64,000 bases of DNA from Diplocarpon mali (lineage: Eukaryota > Ascomycota > Leotiomycetes > Helotiales > Drepanopezizaceae): the NCBI GenBank assembly GCA_024741835.1, contig JAENRP010000023.1, positions 1,016-65,015 of the forward strand. The letters are read 5' to 3'. This document shows, piece by piece, positions 22,969 through 34,233 of the stretch. Each line of letters opens with the position of its first letter. The first letter of the stretch is position 1. The translations under genes were made by a program, and so were the position numbers. Below the pieces are notes generated by a model that searched no databases, was not told where the DNA came from, and saw nothing but the letters and a program-made list of their open reading frames with translations.

Positions 22969-24095
22969 ATGCCCACACCATCACCGTCGAGCAATGAGAC
23001 TATCATTGCAGCGACATCACTACACTCATGTCCGCCCGAAGATGACAGAGCAAGTGAAAGGTTGAGCCGGCGGGCTGATGTCAATAGATCCTACGATGAG
23101 GTGAATGTTTCTGCGCGAGAGGTCATTCAACAACCAACTCCTCCAACTGATTTGCGAACTGCTAGCCACACGGATACACACATTGCAGAGCAACGCAACG
23201 CCAAACAAATGGATGTTGAGGAGGAGTCAAGTGGGGTGGATATGCTGTCGCCCATGAGTGGAGAAGGAGACAAGCGTGAAGAGGGCGAGCTACCCGCATT
23301 ATCAAATACGGATTTGGAGACTCCATCTATGGGCTATGACTTTTCTAATATACGAGTACGCTCTCCTAAGCTTTTGTCACCATCCGCATTATACTCACTG
23401 AAATCTAGCTCTTCCCATCCTCTCCTTCTTCATACCTGCGCGCCGGAAGTAAATTTCATGGCACTCAACAATCCGAGCGACAAGCCTACAATGTACAGGT
23501 GGAAATCAAGCACGTAGACATGAGAGAGTCATTTCTTTGTGGATATCTGCGGATTCAAGGTAAGATAACTCATTGTTTCATCGACTTGTTAAACTTCCGG
23601 GCTGATATGATCTGAAGGATTAACGGAAGATCATCCAACTCTCACCACCTATTTCGAAGGAGAAATAATTGGTTCTAAATACACATTTCTCACACAACAC
23701 CAGGACTGGGGTTCCACGGACAAGGTTGACTTACAGCATTGGGCCAAGTTTTCAGCCTTCAAGCCCTTCACAAAACAGGCCAGAAAAGGACAATTCAATA
23801 TCCCACAGCTGGCACAAAGAGAGAACATATTCATGAGATGGAAGGAGCACTTTTTAGTTCCAGATCATCGAGTAAGAACAATCACTGGGGCCAGTTTTGA
23901 AGGTTTCTATTACATCTGCTTCAATCAAATTCAGGGAACAGTAACTGGGATATATTTCCACGCAAAGAGTGAGAAGTAAGTCACTTCTACCGCCCTGTGA
24001 TGGGAGGCAGGAGCTAATTTTGATCCAGGTTCCAGCAATTAGAGTTAAAGCATGTTGAAGATAGAGGATGTTTTACAGCTATGGAGTTTCGATGA
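22969..24095 (+). CDS. GID4: GID complex substrate receptor GID4 (VID24)
   Basis: Exons 22969-23355, 23409-23559, 23618-23975 and 24029-24095 encode 320 residues; introns are 53-58 bp with consistent phases. After a disordered N-terminus of about 130 residues comes the Vid24 beta-barrel: SYLRAGSKFHGTQQSERQ, VEIKHVDMRESFLCGYLRI, QGLTEDHPTLTTYFEGEIIG, WAKFSAFKPF, FMRWKEHFLVPDHRV, and FEGFYYICFNQIQGTVTG near the end. Gid4 recognises N-terminal proline degrons and hands gluconeogenic enzymes (fructose-1,6-bisphosphatase, PEP carboxykinase) to the GID/CTLH ubiquitin ligase when glucose returns. The start is the first Met of the open frame and is less certain than the domain. It may be paralogue-free here; no second copy is visible. 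Confidence 0.94.
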
Positions 24096-24525
24096 GTGAT
24101 GAGGAATGAATACACATGGCGCGCTTGGAAATGAGACATGAAGAAGAAAAGGTGCTTTTCCTTATGAAAGGTAACAGGAGCTTGTAAATGAGGCGTGGGA
24201 TTTGGGTTTGGACGCGAATGCACAAGTGCTCCTCAATGGGGTCCAGGCATCGCACGGAGTTCATTTTGATTTTCAGCGGGTTTGTGGAGTTTGTCCTTGC
24301 ACATGAGTTCTTGCAGCATAATTTAATAAATACCCAGATTGATCGAAAGTGTTGGGATGTCTGTCTACGTAAGCCTTTGACTTAGGATCGTGGTGCTTTT
24401 ATTTTGCCTGAATGCTGAGGTTTTGGCGAAAGCTTTGCCAGGACAAGAAAACAATCCTATCTACATAACCGCTGCCCTATGAAGCTCAGCGAAACTCTCA
24501 CCAAACCTTCACAACGTCAATCACA
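24096..24525. other. Intergenic between GID4 and the DUF4870-like gene
   Basis: About 430 bp holding the GID4 3' end and the promoter of the next gene. Only short frames occur and none is gene-like. Confidence 0.5.
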
Positions 24526-25226
24526 ATGGACTTTGCCCCCTACCAAGATCAAAACCCCGAAACAAATCGGGCCCTCTCCCCTCCTCTCGAAGGCCGCCGT
24601 TCCTATTCTCCAAACGGGGGCCGACGCACATTCTCCCCCGCCCTCCCTTCTCCCACGAACGCTCCACCACCAATCGCCAACCCATGGGCCCCTCGAGCAT
24701 CCATAGATGAAGCTATATCGCAGCAGGCCTTCGGCAGTCGTACGAACGCAGGGCGAGATGTTGAGGCTGGACGCGGGAGGTTGGATGAGTTCGAGACAAG
24801 CTTGCCGATACGGCTGGATTTCGAGGCTTGTTTGGCGTATCTGCTGCTACCACCGGCTGGGGGTGTGCTGCTGCTACTCTTTGAGCAGAAGAGTGATTAT
24901 GTCAGGTGAAAATTAGTCTATTTATGGAATGGGGACGGACAGCTGAACTGACAGTGTAGATTCCACGCCTGGCAATCCTCTCTGCTGTTTAGCACCATCT
25001 TCGTACTCCACTTGATCTTCTCGTGGTCATCGTTCTTGTCCTGGTTTATATTTGTTGGGGACTTGGGACTCATCGGATACTTGACTATGAGAGCATATCG
25101 GGACGGTGAGTCTAGTTAAGTATCTACACTTACCCAATTACTGACTGGGTCTTAGCGGATACACTTGACAGATGTGAAGTGCCTCTCTTTGGAACATTGG
25201 CGAGTAGTATACTGGATGATGAGTAG
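24526..25226 (+). CDS. Small multi-pass membrane protein, UPF0132/DUF4870-like
   Basis: Exons 24526-24905, 24960-25105 and 25156-25226, with introns of 54 and 50 bp, give 198 residues. The first 95 residues are polar and Pro/Ser-rich (QNPETNRALSPPLEG). The membrane part follows: FEACLAYLLLPPAGGVLLLLF, then the characteristic short loop FEQKSDYVRFHAWQSSLLFST, and two more hydrophobic helices ending at LTMRAYRDAD. The phrase 'hydrophobic helix, then E..ND(Y/F)VRFHAWQS' is typical of the DUF4870/UPF0132 family, seen in bacteria and fungi and of unknown biochemical role. The C-terminal tail is short and soluble. Family assignment rests on recalled motif shape, so confidence is moderate; the gene structure is well supported. 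Confidence 0.82.
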
Positions 25227-25595
25227 TTTTCGATGGCGCCGCTTCTGAATTTCGAGATACCCTTTTCATTGGCACGAGTTACGGTACTGTAAATTGCAAT
25301 TGTACTATCACGGACTAATCCTAATGAATAATGGCTCATTCTAACAAGAAATCTGCCTCAATCCTCTCGGCTCCTTTTGTTGCTCAGATGTAACGCGGCA
25401 CGTTGTTATCGATTTCCTTCGGTCGAGTGTTTTTGCTCGGGATCAGACTGACGGAATTGACTCCTTTGTATATCCCGCTGACGGTAGGCACTTCTCTCCA
25501 TCCCCATCAACTCAGCAGTTTGAGAGAATAAAGTAAGGCTTCTGTCAGGCCCCTCATCAAAATCACTATTCAGAGCTGGCCACATCCCGCTCAGC

Positions 25596-25800
25596 ATATA
25601 CCGACACTTTAATCATCATCTTCCCCTTCTCTTTATCGATCTGCTTCAGCTCCTTCCAGAGGACATTGCCGCTTGGGATGTGAGCACGATGTCGGAGATT
25701 GAGTTTCTCAACATCTGATCTTGCTATGATGACAAGCATTGCGGCAACGAAAGCCTCTTCCGTGCAGGAAAAATCGAAGTCAGCTGTAATGTCTATAATT
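25596..25800 (-). pseudogene. Unrecognised exon-like segment
   Basis: About 66 codons on the minus strand read as a smooth, amphipathic protein segment (FSCTEEAFVAAMLVIIA, then RAHIPSGNVLWKELKQ) ending at a stop. No upstream exon joins in frame by obvious splice sites: an apparent TATAG acceptor at its start has no partner with matching phase. I do not recognise the family. It could be the last exon of a decayed gene. Confidence 0.3.
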
Positions 25801-26280
25801 TTTGTTTGGCGTCATTATTGGGAATTAACCTTGTTTTTTCGCATTCCATGACGCCGGGACTCGGCATACTGTTGATAGTCAGTTCTGAGCTATCCCTGTT
25901 ATTACCAATATCTCAGGAATGACTACAAGGAAATTCCCAAGGATATATGGATATGTATTTGCTCATCAAGAGAAGGCGCGTCGAGAAAATACTTCCTTTC
26001 GAAGCGGTTTGGTCCTTTACGTGGTCAGGGTTGATCCGTCGAGGTGATTGGTGCTTCTGTTAACAAGGACCTCACAGTTCGACTCCAGTACATCTAATTC
26101 GTTTTGGATGCTAGCTCAAACCATCGGCGAGACGAGGAAGACGATTTCCCCGAATATGAGATGGCAATGCGTCGAGCCATGAGGAGGATCTTGCAAATAT
26201 AATATTCCAGCCCAGCGTAGCTGTTGGATGTTTACACACAGAGTGACTCGTGGTTCTCTTGGAGATATTGTTCATCGAAG

Positions 26281-26774
26281 CCTTTGCTGAGATGGTCTAG
26301 CCATTCTGGTAACGCACAAATTTCCAAGGATTGAAGGGAGTTACTCCTGCTGGGCCATAGAATATCACGCCACTTTGATCTTCAGTCAGCTTTGGATGAT
26401 TCATTGATGGGAGTTTGGGACATGCAGACCTTCCATGGAACATCGAATTCGACCTATCGAAACTCGGCGTCAAATTAGGCGTTCCCATCTTCGACGATAG
26501 CTGCCTTTCCTCTTCTCCGAATAATATCTTCCTAGTTAGCTTTCTGCTTGTTCTCCCACAATTCCTTGTTTGGCCGCCAGTGGCCATGATCAAACACAAG
26601 AAGTTCGCCACTGAGTTTTATCTGCCACGAAGAATCCGCAACTATCAGGTCGTCAGTCTTCTTTTGAGTTGTGCCTTTGTTCTCTCTAGTGGGATTGTCG
26701 ACTAGGTGGTTGTAAGCAATGATGCCGCATGAGCCTTGCTGTCCGTCAACCACATAGAGCACCTGCGAAGGCAT
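26281..26774 (-). pseudogene. Decayed unrecognised gene fragment
   Basis: An 80-codon minus-strand frame (MPSQVLYVVDGQQGSCGII... LLVFDHGHWRPNKELWE) runs into a stop. Beyond it the same phase still reads protein-like words (EDIIRRRGKAAIVEDG, VEFDVPWKV) broken by several more stops, while an overlapping phase ends with GVTPFNPWKFVRYQNG. Mixed phases and stops suggest a decayed gene. The family is not recognised. Confidence 0.3.
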
Positions 26775-29112
26775 CGCCTTTGTAGGAGTAATCCAAAAAA
26801 AAATTAGCCAGCTTTAATTTAATCAAAAAATGTAATATCTGCATTGTCCCGAGATTTTGGAATCAAAAAGTTTCATAGGAACCGAGACCTGAAGATTTGG
26901 ACAAAATCAGCAAGAATTCATACACACATCTCAATAACCAACGATCGGTAAACGAGCCGCTGTTCTTATCCCCGAGTTGAAATATTGCTCCAAAAAATGC
27001 CCTTGATCTCTACAGGCGAGTATGTGACGTCGTCGCCGGCGTTCCCGAAAGCAAGTAAATTACAGTTCAAGGCCTAGCAGGTCATTATAATCGCAAAATT
27101 TATCTAAGTATTCGGCAGAAATTGGAAAGAACTGCCGACCTACGTACTATTTTCCGAAGAGATTGAGAGATCCATCGCCGAGGAGGAACCCATACCTACA
27201 AAATGAACTTGGAAAATAGTCGAAGTGTTGTAATTATGTTACCATGTGATTGTAGGCTTGTTCAGGCTTGAATAACCTGCTTATTCCGAAACCTAGCAAA
27301 ATTTAAGCATCCGGACTCGTGAAACTGACATTTTTTAGCAGACAACTCGGAGTAGATAAGAGGTTGACAAACAGTTTGGAGTTTGACCTGGCAATATACT
27401 GAAGAAGTCATGTTCATGACTTGCCTGAAGATAATATACTGAGGGATGGCCGCAACATGCAAACCCGCGAGATAGTTCTCACCTGTGGTTCTGGGAACAT
27501 TCTCAAAGTTACACTTTATTCAGTCGTAGGATTAATCTATATCTGGTGGGCTTGTACTTGGTGGATGTTGTATGCGCAGACCGCGACGTCGGGTATCACA
27601 CGTACCAATGCTGACACCTTTTCCCCTTCTTAAGATCGTTGGCTGTAAACACGTCCGAAGAGCTATACATCGTTCAATTCTAAAGATTGTCATTAATATA
27701 CTCTAAAGAAAGGGGGGAAATAGGAAAAAAAGGCGAGAATATGATACAGGACAATCATGATATAGTGTGGTGATGAGATACTACATGGGAATGACAAAAA
27801 ATATGAAAAGCTCATCTGGAGATCACTTTGATGCCTTGCGAGGGGATTGATGATTTTATCAGTCCATGATTGAAGCAAATCTAATTATATTACTTATTCA
27901 TCCGACTTCCAATTTTATCCGCAAAACTTATTTTGGTTCCCTCTGAATATTTCTTTTACCTTAAAATAATTCTAGGGAATAATTAGTATTTCTAAACGAC
28001 ATATAAAATACTACTCAACGTGTAGACTTACCAAGTCACTAGGGCCGCAGATTATGAGGATTGCAATTCAGACCGAATATACTCAAGGTGCATATTTGTC
28101 GTCTTCCTTATCGTATGAATTGTATCGGGGCATTGCTAGATGCTCAAATTTCAGACCCTGGTCTGGCTATAAATACTCCCGACGGTCACACTGTTGCTCC
28201 AAACCAGCAGGAACAGTGGAAGAAGGCTCTCCACTGAGAGCTGCAATATCTGTGGCGAGAAGGCGGGACTTCTAGGTGTCGTTACTAGAGAATAGTTTGT
28301 CCGAAGGTGAAGTTTGAGCCAGGCTGGTAACCCATCTATAGAAGTCCCAAGGAAGTCAGTCTGTGATCCCGCAGGGCGCCGAGTTCTGCGAACAATGTCC
28401 AGTACGGGCAGATCTGAAGGCTTTTCTTTATAGTCTATATTGCAGACGAATTATCGCTTCCACCCATATAATCTCATTCAATATGTTAATCTAGCCTTGT
28501 TGTATACCCTTCTTGTTATTCTCGCCTAAAAAAAGAGGGGTCGGGGAGTTCGCATGATACCTGAGCTGTCCCCACCTGGGCAACACTCACTCAGGCATTG
28601 TATCATGAACCAAGGCAATCGGCGGCTGATCGATCTGCCAGTGCTTAAGCCGCGCTTGTAGAGTTTCAGGCTGGTACAGAAAAGAGTTGAAACCAAAAGT
28701 TTTCCTATAATATTATAGTCTCAAAGTCGCCTGTATCCTGTGCAGGCTTCAAAGCGCTCAAGTTGGTTCAAAAAACCCAGTCTCAGTTACGACATCCAAT
28801 CTTCAGTGCGCCTAGCCGCGCTTAGATGAGTAGTGAGCCCTAAGAGCGACACAGCTCATGCATTTCATAGCCCTTGTACAAGTGGGAAGAAGGTATTTAG
28901 TTGTATATTGATTTGTAAGATATTCCAGGTCTTCGGCTATTGACTCTTGAGCGACAAGTTGATACTGGTTGCGAGGCAATTATGACTAGTATGCTACACA
29001 GTGGCTCAGTACGCAAGAGCTAGCGTTCAAGCTTATGATTCGAAGGAGAAGGGGTTGGGTAATAGAAGGTTAAAGCTTTTAGCATGCATTCAATCCGCGT
29101 TTTTTATATATA

Positions 29113-29172
29113 CATACCAGACCAGAACAGACCAGAACAGACCAGAACAGACCAGACCAGACCAGACCAGAG
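29113..29172. repeat. Short ACCAGA/ACCAGAACAG tandem repeat
   Basis: About 60 bp of ACCAGA units, some extended to ACCAGAACAG. It gives rise to spurious Asp-Gln-Thr-Arg frames on the plus strand. It lies just downstream of the TUDOR gene's stop codon on the opposite strand. Confidence 0.85.
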
Positions 29173-29299
29173 CAAGAGCAACTTTCCACCCAATCATCAT
29201 CCCATCCGGTACCATCCATACACCAACCGACTTTGCCAAGTCCTGAATCCAATCGCCGTGACCCAAAGCACAGTCAGCCTAATATGAGAAAAAAGTATC

Positions 29300-30411
29300 C
29301 TAAGCCGAACCCTGGCTTCTAGTCTTCCTCTCCGCGCGTCCAGTAGCAGGAAGTTTCTTCTCCTTTGCGTACTTCTTCTCGCCAGAGCCGCTTCCCTTGG
29401 GTCGACCAACCTTTTTCTTGACGCCGTCTGCCTCATTTGATTTCGCTTCTCCATTGGTGGTCTTTTGCTTCTTGGAATGCCCGCCACCGTTCTTCTCCCC
29501 AGAATTCATATCCTCAGCATCAGATTTATTGTCTGCCTTTCGCTTATCTCCAGCTTGGGGTTCCGCACTTCCTTCATTCTTGTCTTTCTTAGTCTCGACC
29601 TTGCTTCCATTTGGCTTATCTTCCTTCTCTCCCTTATCTTCCTTCTCTTCGTTTTCTCCCTTCTCTCCCTTCTCTCCCTTCTCTTCCTTCTCTTCCTTCT
29701 CTTCCTTCTCTTCCTTCTCTTCCTTCTCTTCGTTTTCTCCCTTCTCTCCCTTATCTTCCTTCTCTTCCTTTTCTCCCTTCTCTCCTTTCTCTCCCTTCTC
29801 TTCCTTCTCTTCTTCCTTCTCCTTTGGCTTGTCTTCCTTTACCTCCTTCTCCTCCTTCATTTCGTTATTCTTAGATTCTGATGAGGATCCATTAGATCCC
29901 GAGCAGCCGTTGGACCCCGAGGCCTTGCTCTCGACGTTTAGCTCGCTCGCTTTTTTCACAACATCGTTTCCAGAGCGCTCAACGTGTACAGCAGGGTTGC
30001 CTTCTTCGCCGTGCTTTGTAATCTCGTTGCCGCGGTTGGAGGTGATGGATACATCTCCGGCTTTGACTTCAGCCGCAACCCCGTCGGGCTGACCATTGCC
30101 CCAGTTCCAAGAAACTATAATGATGGATCAGTTGATGATGCTGATATCTTTAAGACAAGCAAGATGCGAAGCTGAACCGGCATGGAGAATTTGGTAGTGA
30201 CGGAAAGTAATATTGTCTGTTGAGCGATTTAAGACCTGGCAAGCTCGAAACTGACGGTTTTGGACTTGGTGACAGAGTGATCCGATGAGATTTTGATACC
30301 ATAATGGTTATTGAATCTTCATGTTGAAGACAAAGTAACAATGGAAATGTCGGGCCAACATCGAAGGGGTGCCGTACCTTTATCGCCGGGTTGAATGTCC
30401 TTGTCAGACAT
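29300..30411 (-). CDS. HVA1-type TUDOR-domain protein with Glu/Lys repeat tract
   Basis: Exon 1 (30411-30378) encodes MSDKDIQPGDK and exon 2 (30114-29300) the rest. The 263-bp intron is long for this window; the joined frame gives 282 residues. Residues 4-66 match the hypervirulence-associated TUDOR domain shape: GDKVSWNWGNGQPDG, EVKAGDVSITSNRGNEITK, NPAVHVERSGNDVVKKASEL. About residues 97-190 are a charged repeat built from KEE, KGE and KED triplets encoded by near-identical 9-bp units. The C-terminus is basic with an AT-hook-like KKVGRPKGSG (about residue 245). The TUDOR domain is small and usually stands alone in fungi and bacteria. DNA or chromatin association is my inference from the AT hook. 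The function is not established. Confidence 0.85.
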
Positions 30412-32262
30412 ATCGAATATTCTTGGTATTCAATGATGTGAATGCAAAGAGGCGAGTTCCGCGACTGAGGAATATTAATTGGATATGTTGCGCGATAGAT
30501 GTTGATGGATTGCGACAGAAGAGAAGAGATGCCCGGGACGAAGTGACGTCCAGGAAAAGACGGAAGTCTTAATATGACGCTACCCCGGTCTGTCAAGGAT
30601 TGCAATGTACAAATACTTAGCTGAGGCAAGAGCGACCGGCCAATGAGAGCGGCTGCTATTATAGGAAGGGAGCTGCAGCCACAGCTGAGAATGAAAGTTC
30701 TCTACTGTGAGTAAGTCGGCACACCCAAAATCAACACGCGCTAGCCACTTCCGGAAAGCTTCCGTGGGCTCCACCGCCAAGTGCCGGTCCTGCTGGGGAA
30801 TGCGAAGATGCATGTTTTCCCCGCAATAACCGGCTGTTAGTAAATACGGAGTATATACACAAGGTAACAAAATACAGTTAGAAACATTATTTTCAGTTGC
30901 GAGAAACATCATTGAATACTAGCCACTGCTTTTACCTGTGGCCGGGGTGGGGCGGGGGAACGTACCAGCTATAGTCTATGGAGGCTTACGATGCCGTGTC
31001 AAAAGCTCGCCGTCGCCGCTCCCCTCCCCACGGCGGCGAGCCATAGAATGGGGACCTTACCGGAAAATAAAAAACAATGATTCTTTTGGTTATAGGAAAA
31101 CTTGGAGAGTACTTGTTAAACTCATAGCTTCCGCTCGCACCGAGATCTCCTACGAATGCCTACCAAAAGCGGCTAGCGAGTCGATTGGGGTGTGTCGACT
31201 TATCACAGTATAGAAATTCTGAGAATGGGACGGCGGAGGCTCACGCAGCGAGTCTCGTCATAAGCAGGAAGGGAGGCATAGTAGCAGATCCAGGTTGCGG
31301 GGACGTGGTATTTTCCACGATTTGCGGAGTGCCTGGGCTATGTTCGTTGCGCATCGGAAATCGGGTTGGCTTTTTCATATTTTCAATCCGACGCTCAAGT
31401 ATCCTTTGCTCCCTTCCGAGAGATCTCAATGCTCAGCTGGGGCTTGAAAGGTGCCGACCGGGAGAGACCATCGAATTTAGGGATGAGTGGTCTCAGTACA
31501 GCAGAAGATACTTGAGAGCCAATGAAGTGGGTGGTGAGAGGCAGGATAGTAGTTGGTTTCATACAGGTATTTGCGGAGGAGTGTTACAAAATCGAGTCTT
31601 TGTCTATTGTGCACGGTGACCCAAGGTATAAAAGAGAGGAATGTATGTATATATGTATATATGTATATATGTGTATATATGTGTATATATGTGTATATAT
31701 GTATTTATATGTATAGATGTATTCGCGGCGGCCTACCAAATAAGGAAAGTAAGCTTTGACCAAAGTCAGTGTCCTCTTCACGAGCTACACCAGAATACCT
31801 ATCTATGAAGCCACATCCTGCCAACGTCTCGTCAATCTGGCTCTTGTTTCGCGTTCGAGTGTAAGTAATATCTCTACCGTCGCAGGCTCACGGCCCTCTT
31901 GTTTTGACCCCATTACATTTCGTCCTTCCTCATCTTTCCCATGCGAATACAAAGCCATATCCTTATGCGATGTACTCAACCTTTTAATTCGATATTACTG
32001 TCAAAGTACCAAGCATCTCTAGTAGCCACCATTCATTCATTGGATCGGTTCTAGTAAGTACGTTCAAGCGATGTTCTCCTCGAACCCTCTAGCTCTCATA
32101 TCCAACGCTGTTACCAATCAAACATCCAGACAATTCATACAAAACCTCGCATCCTCCCCTCCGAGTTCAATATCTAATCACAGACCACGTCACCGCAAAC
32201 CCAATCATGTAGCTTTCCTGCGTATTACTCCGGTACCAACCATATAATGCAAATGCCGTAAC
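30412..32262. other. Intergenic between TUDOR gene and UBP gene
   Basis: About 1.85 kb. It includes the TUDOR gene's promoter and a TATG/TGTATATA microsatellite at 31641-31717. Frames at 30938-31619 lack domain features and are not called. The right edge is the 3' region of the ubiquitin protease gene. Confidence 0.5.
31641..31717. repeat. (TGTATATA)n microsatellite
   Basis: About 75 bp of ATGTATAT and GTGTATAT units, giving artificial Tyr-Ile-Cys frames in several phases. Confidence 0.9.
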
Positions 32263-34233
32263 TTACAAAGTTTCTCTCTCCAACTCATAGAACAACAAAT
32301 ACACTTCCCGCTGCATACCTAACACGTCGCTCGTCTTGCTCTCCTTAATCTTATCATCGCTGATCCTCCACCAGCGATTACTAGGGTTCCGTTTCCGCTT
32401 CTTCTCGCTCGTGCTCGTTTTGCAAGTCCCGTTCTCTTGTGTGGGTGAGGGATTCGATGACGGAAAATCCTTGGTTCGTGATAGCTTGCCTGAGATCGCT
32501 GACCGCGTGGAGCGCGCTATGGAGCGAACACTGGCCGTATCTGACCCTCGGGGCGCGGAGGTTGGACCTGGCGTCGCTGTTGTGTCAGTAGGTAACGATC
32601 CTGATGTCGAGCTTGTGCCGAGTGCACCGGTGCGCGGATTATTGCAGTTAGGGAAGCCGTTCAGGTATGGTAATGAAGGAGACGAAGAGGCAGCAGATGA
32701 CGGTGAGACTAGTTCCGGTGTCGAGGATAATGTGCTGATATCGGTGCTTGATCCTCCTGGTTGGTGTGCTGCTCTTACAGGAGTGGATGTTTGCGATGAG
32801 AGAGGCGAGGGCGGTATGCTATAGACGCCTGCATGTTGGAATGTATGTGGAGTCGAAAAGGGAGGCGATACAGTTTGTCGACGAAAGGATTCATAATGTC
32901 CCGAGTGGTGACTGCCTTTGTGACATACAACGCTCGAAAGTCTATAGAGCTTCTGATTCATCAATCCGCCTAACGGCAACCGTTCTGGAAAGGCAACTTT
33001 CGCAGAATTCTTCATCGTCGACCTAGCATCAAAAATTGATCTTGACAAATGAATCGCCATTACTTTTGGAAATGTAGTGATCCGGATGTGTTTAGCGATC
33101 TTTCGCTTTGGAGCGAATTTGGTGTCTGGTAGTTCCACTTCTCTTAATTCTTCTTCGGGATTAGATTCTATTGCGCGTTGAAGTCTGTTGATGTTAATCT
33201 GAGCCTTTTCTCTGAGATGCTCTGAATCGGATCTTGAGAGATCTCTTTGATATGTCTGGAGGGCGTGGACAAGTCGGCATTTCTCACATTTGAAATCTTC
33301 GATGTATTCCGTCTTGAACATTTGGTCAAAGCAAGAGCTGAGTGTCGTCGAGCCGACCTGAGGGACACTCAGCGTTAAAGAGCAGAACGTGGTTTTGCTC
33401 GAACTTGGTTTGAAGCCGCATGTCAAGCATTCAATTTGAGACTCAGAACGGCCTTCGAAAGGGAAGCCTTCCTCCTCCTCCGGGCTAATCTCCTTCTTTA
33501 ATTCTTCGTCTGGATATGATACCAAACCATTGCTGTTCTGCGAGGGTATTGGTGGCTCAGAGACTTGAGAGGCCGGAGTGGGTGCTTGCTGGATATCTGG
33601 AGAAAGCTTTTTGGCAATCTGACGCGTAGATTGTTCTTCTGCTTGATCGGGATTCTCTCTGAGCTGTACATCCAACGCATGCATTCTGGCTCTCTGTCCC
33701 GCATGATATTCGTCACACAAGCGCTCCGCCACCACCTGAAGAAACTCCTGTGCATCCTGCTGCTGCCGACTGATCCTCTGCTTGAAAGCTTGTTCCAAAA
33801 CGACCACAAACGGCCCTGCAGATATAGTCTTCTTGTATATTGGCCTCTCGTTTAACGCATTGAGAACATCTTTCAGCCCCTTTGTGACCAGTCCAGTCTG
33901 TAACCCTTCTACTTTCCAAGCTGGCATTTTTCGCGCCAAATCTTCCACTAAATGCGCATACACCTCACTTCCACCGAGCTTCCGCCTGTGCGTCTCTCTA
34001 ATGAGATATAAACGCAAATCTCCCAACCCTGCCAGGGCTTGGAGGACGGAATTTATGAAACAATCGTTCGCCGGGTTAGATAGCCCAACAATCGTCTTCT
34101 TCCTCGAGCTGGCGGAACTAGTGGCTGGATCTCCATCAATGAAGAATGTAGGAGCGAAGACATATACCAGAGTAATAGCTGCTAGTGAAGCCCCGGCGGC
34201 GTAGGAGGCTATCCTAAGTGGCTTCTCTGGCAT
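32263..34233 (-). CDS. UBP16: Membrane-anchored ubiquitin-specific protease (UBP16/USP30-like)
   Basis: One open frame of 656 residues. Residues 8-31 form a hydrophobic anchor (ASYAAGASLAAITLVYVFAP) right at the N-terminus. The USP Cys box is GLSNPANDCFINSVLQ (Cys58), close to the usual G-L-x-N-x-G-N-T-C but with Pro-Ala before Asn-Asp-Cys. Further on, a zinc-binding pair (ECLTCGF and CEKCRLVHAL), the His box SHHSGHYESFRR and a final RWWRISDDKI complete the fold. A 150-residue Ser/Pro/Thr-rich insert separates the last two motifs. Yeast Ubp16 and mammalian USP30 are anchored in the mitochondrial outer membrane with the catalytic part in the cytosol; I infer the same here. The stop TAA overlaps a GTAAGT sequence, so a spliced ending a few residues different is possible. 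Confidence 0.9.
   Translation of the reverse strand: MPEKPLRIASYAAGASLAAITLVYVFAPTFFIDGDPATSSASSRKKTIVGLSNPANDCFINSVLQALAGLGDLRLYLIRETHRRKLGGSEVYAHLVEDLARKMPAWKVEGLQTGLVTKGLKDVLNALNERPIYKKTISAGPFVVVLEQAFKQRISRQQQDAQEFLQVVAERLCDEYHAGQRARMHALDVQLRENPDQAEEQSTRQIAKKLSPDIQQAPTPASQVSEPPIPSQNSNGLVSYPDEELKKEISPEEEEGFPFEGRSESQIECLTCGFKPSSSKTTFCSLTLSVPQVGSTTLSSCFDQMFKTEYIEDFKCEKCRLVHALQTYQRDLSRSDSEHLREKAQININRLQRAIESNPEEELREVELPDTKFAPKRKIAKHIRITTFPKVMAIHLSRSIFDARSTMKNSAKVAFPERLPLGGLMNQKLYRLSSVVCHKGSHHSGHYESFRRQTVSPPFSTPHTFQHAGVYSIPPSPLSSQTSTPVRAAHQPGGSSTDISTLSSTPELVSPSSAASSSPSLPYLNGFPNCNNPRTGALGTSSTSGSLPTDTTATPGPTSAPRGSDTASVRSIARSTRSAISGKLSRTKDFPSSNPSPTQENGTCKTSTSEKKRKRNPSNRWWRISDDKIKESKTSDVLGMQREVYLLFYELERETL

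Larger units (their letters stand above)
25227..29299. other. Gene-poor, AT-rich 4-kb region with gene-like debris
   Basis: No complete gene is recognised over about 4 kb. Several short stretches have protein-like codon use without start, stop or splice partners: 25596-25800 (-), 26281-26774 (-) and 28115-28215 (+); they are listed separately or under findings. A short ACCAGA-type repeat lies at about 29116-29170. Base composition is lower in GC than in the neighbouring genes. Confidence 0.55.

Noticed and set aside
24014..24264. Two short minus-strand frames after GID4
   Set aside because: Not conserved in composition, no start context; within likely 3' untranslated DNA.
29397..30092. Ser-Phe-rich plus-strand frame of 231 codons
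   Set aside because: Antisense of the Glu/Lys repeat of the TUDOR gene; composition follows from the repeat.
31522..31781. Tyr-Ile-Cys frames
   Set aside because: Produced by the TGTATATA microsatellite.
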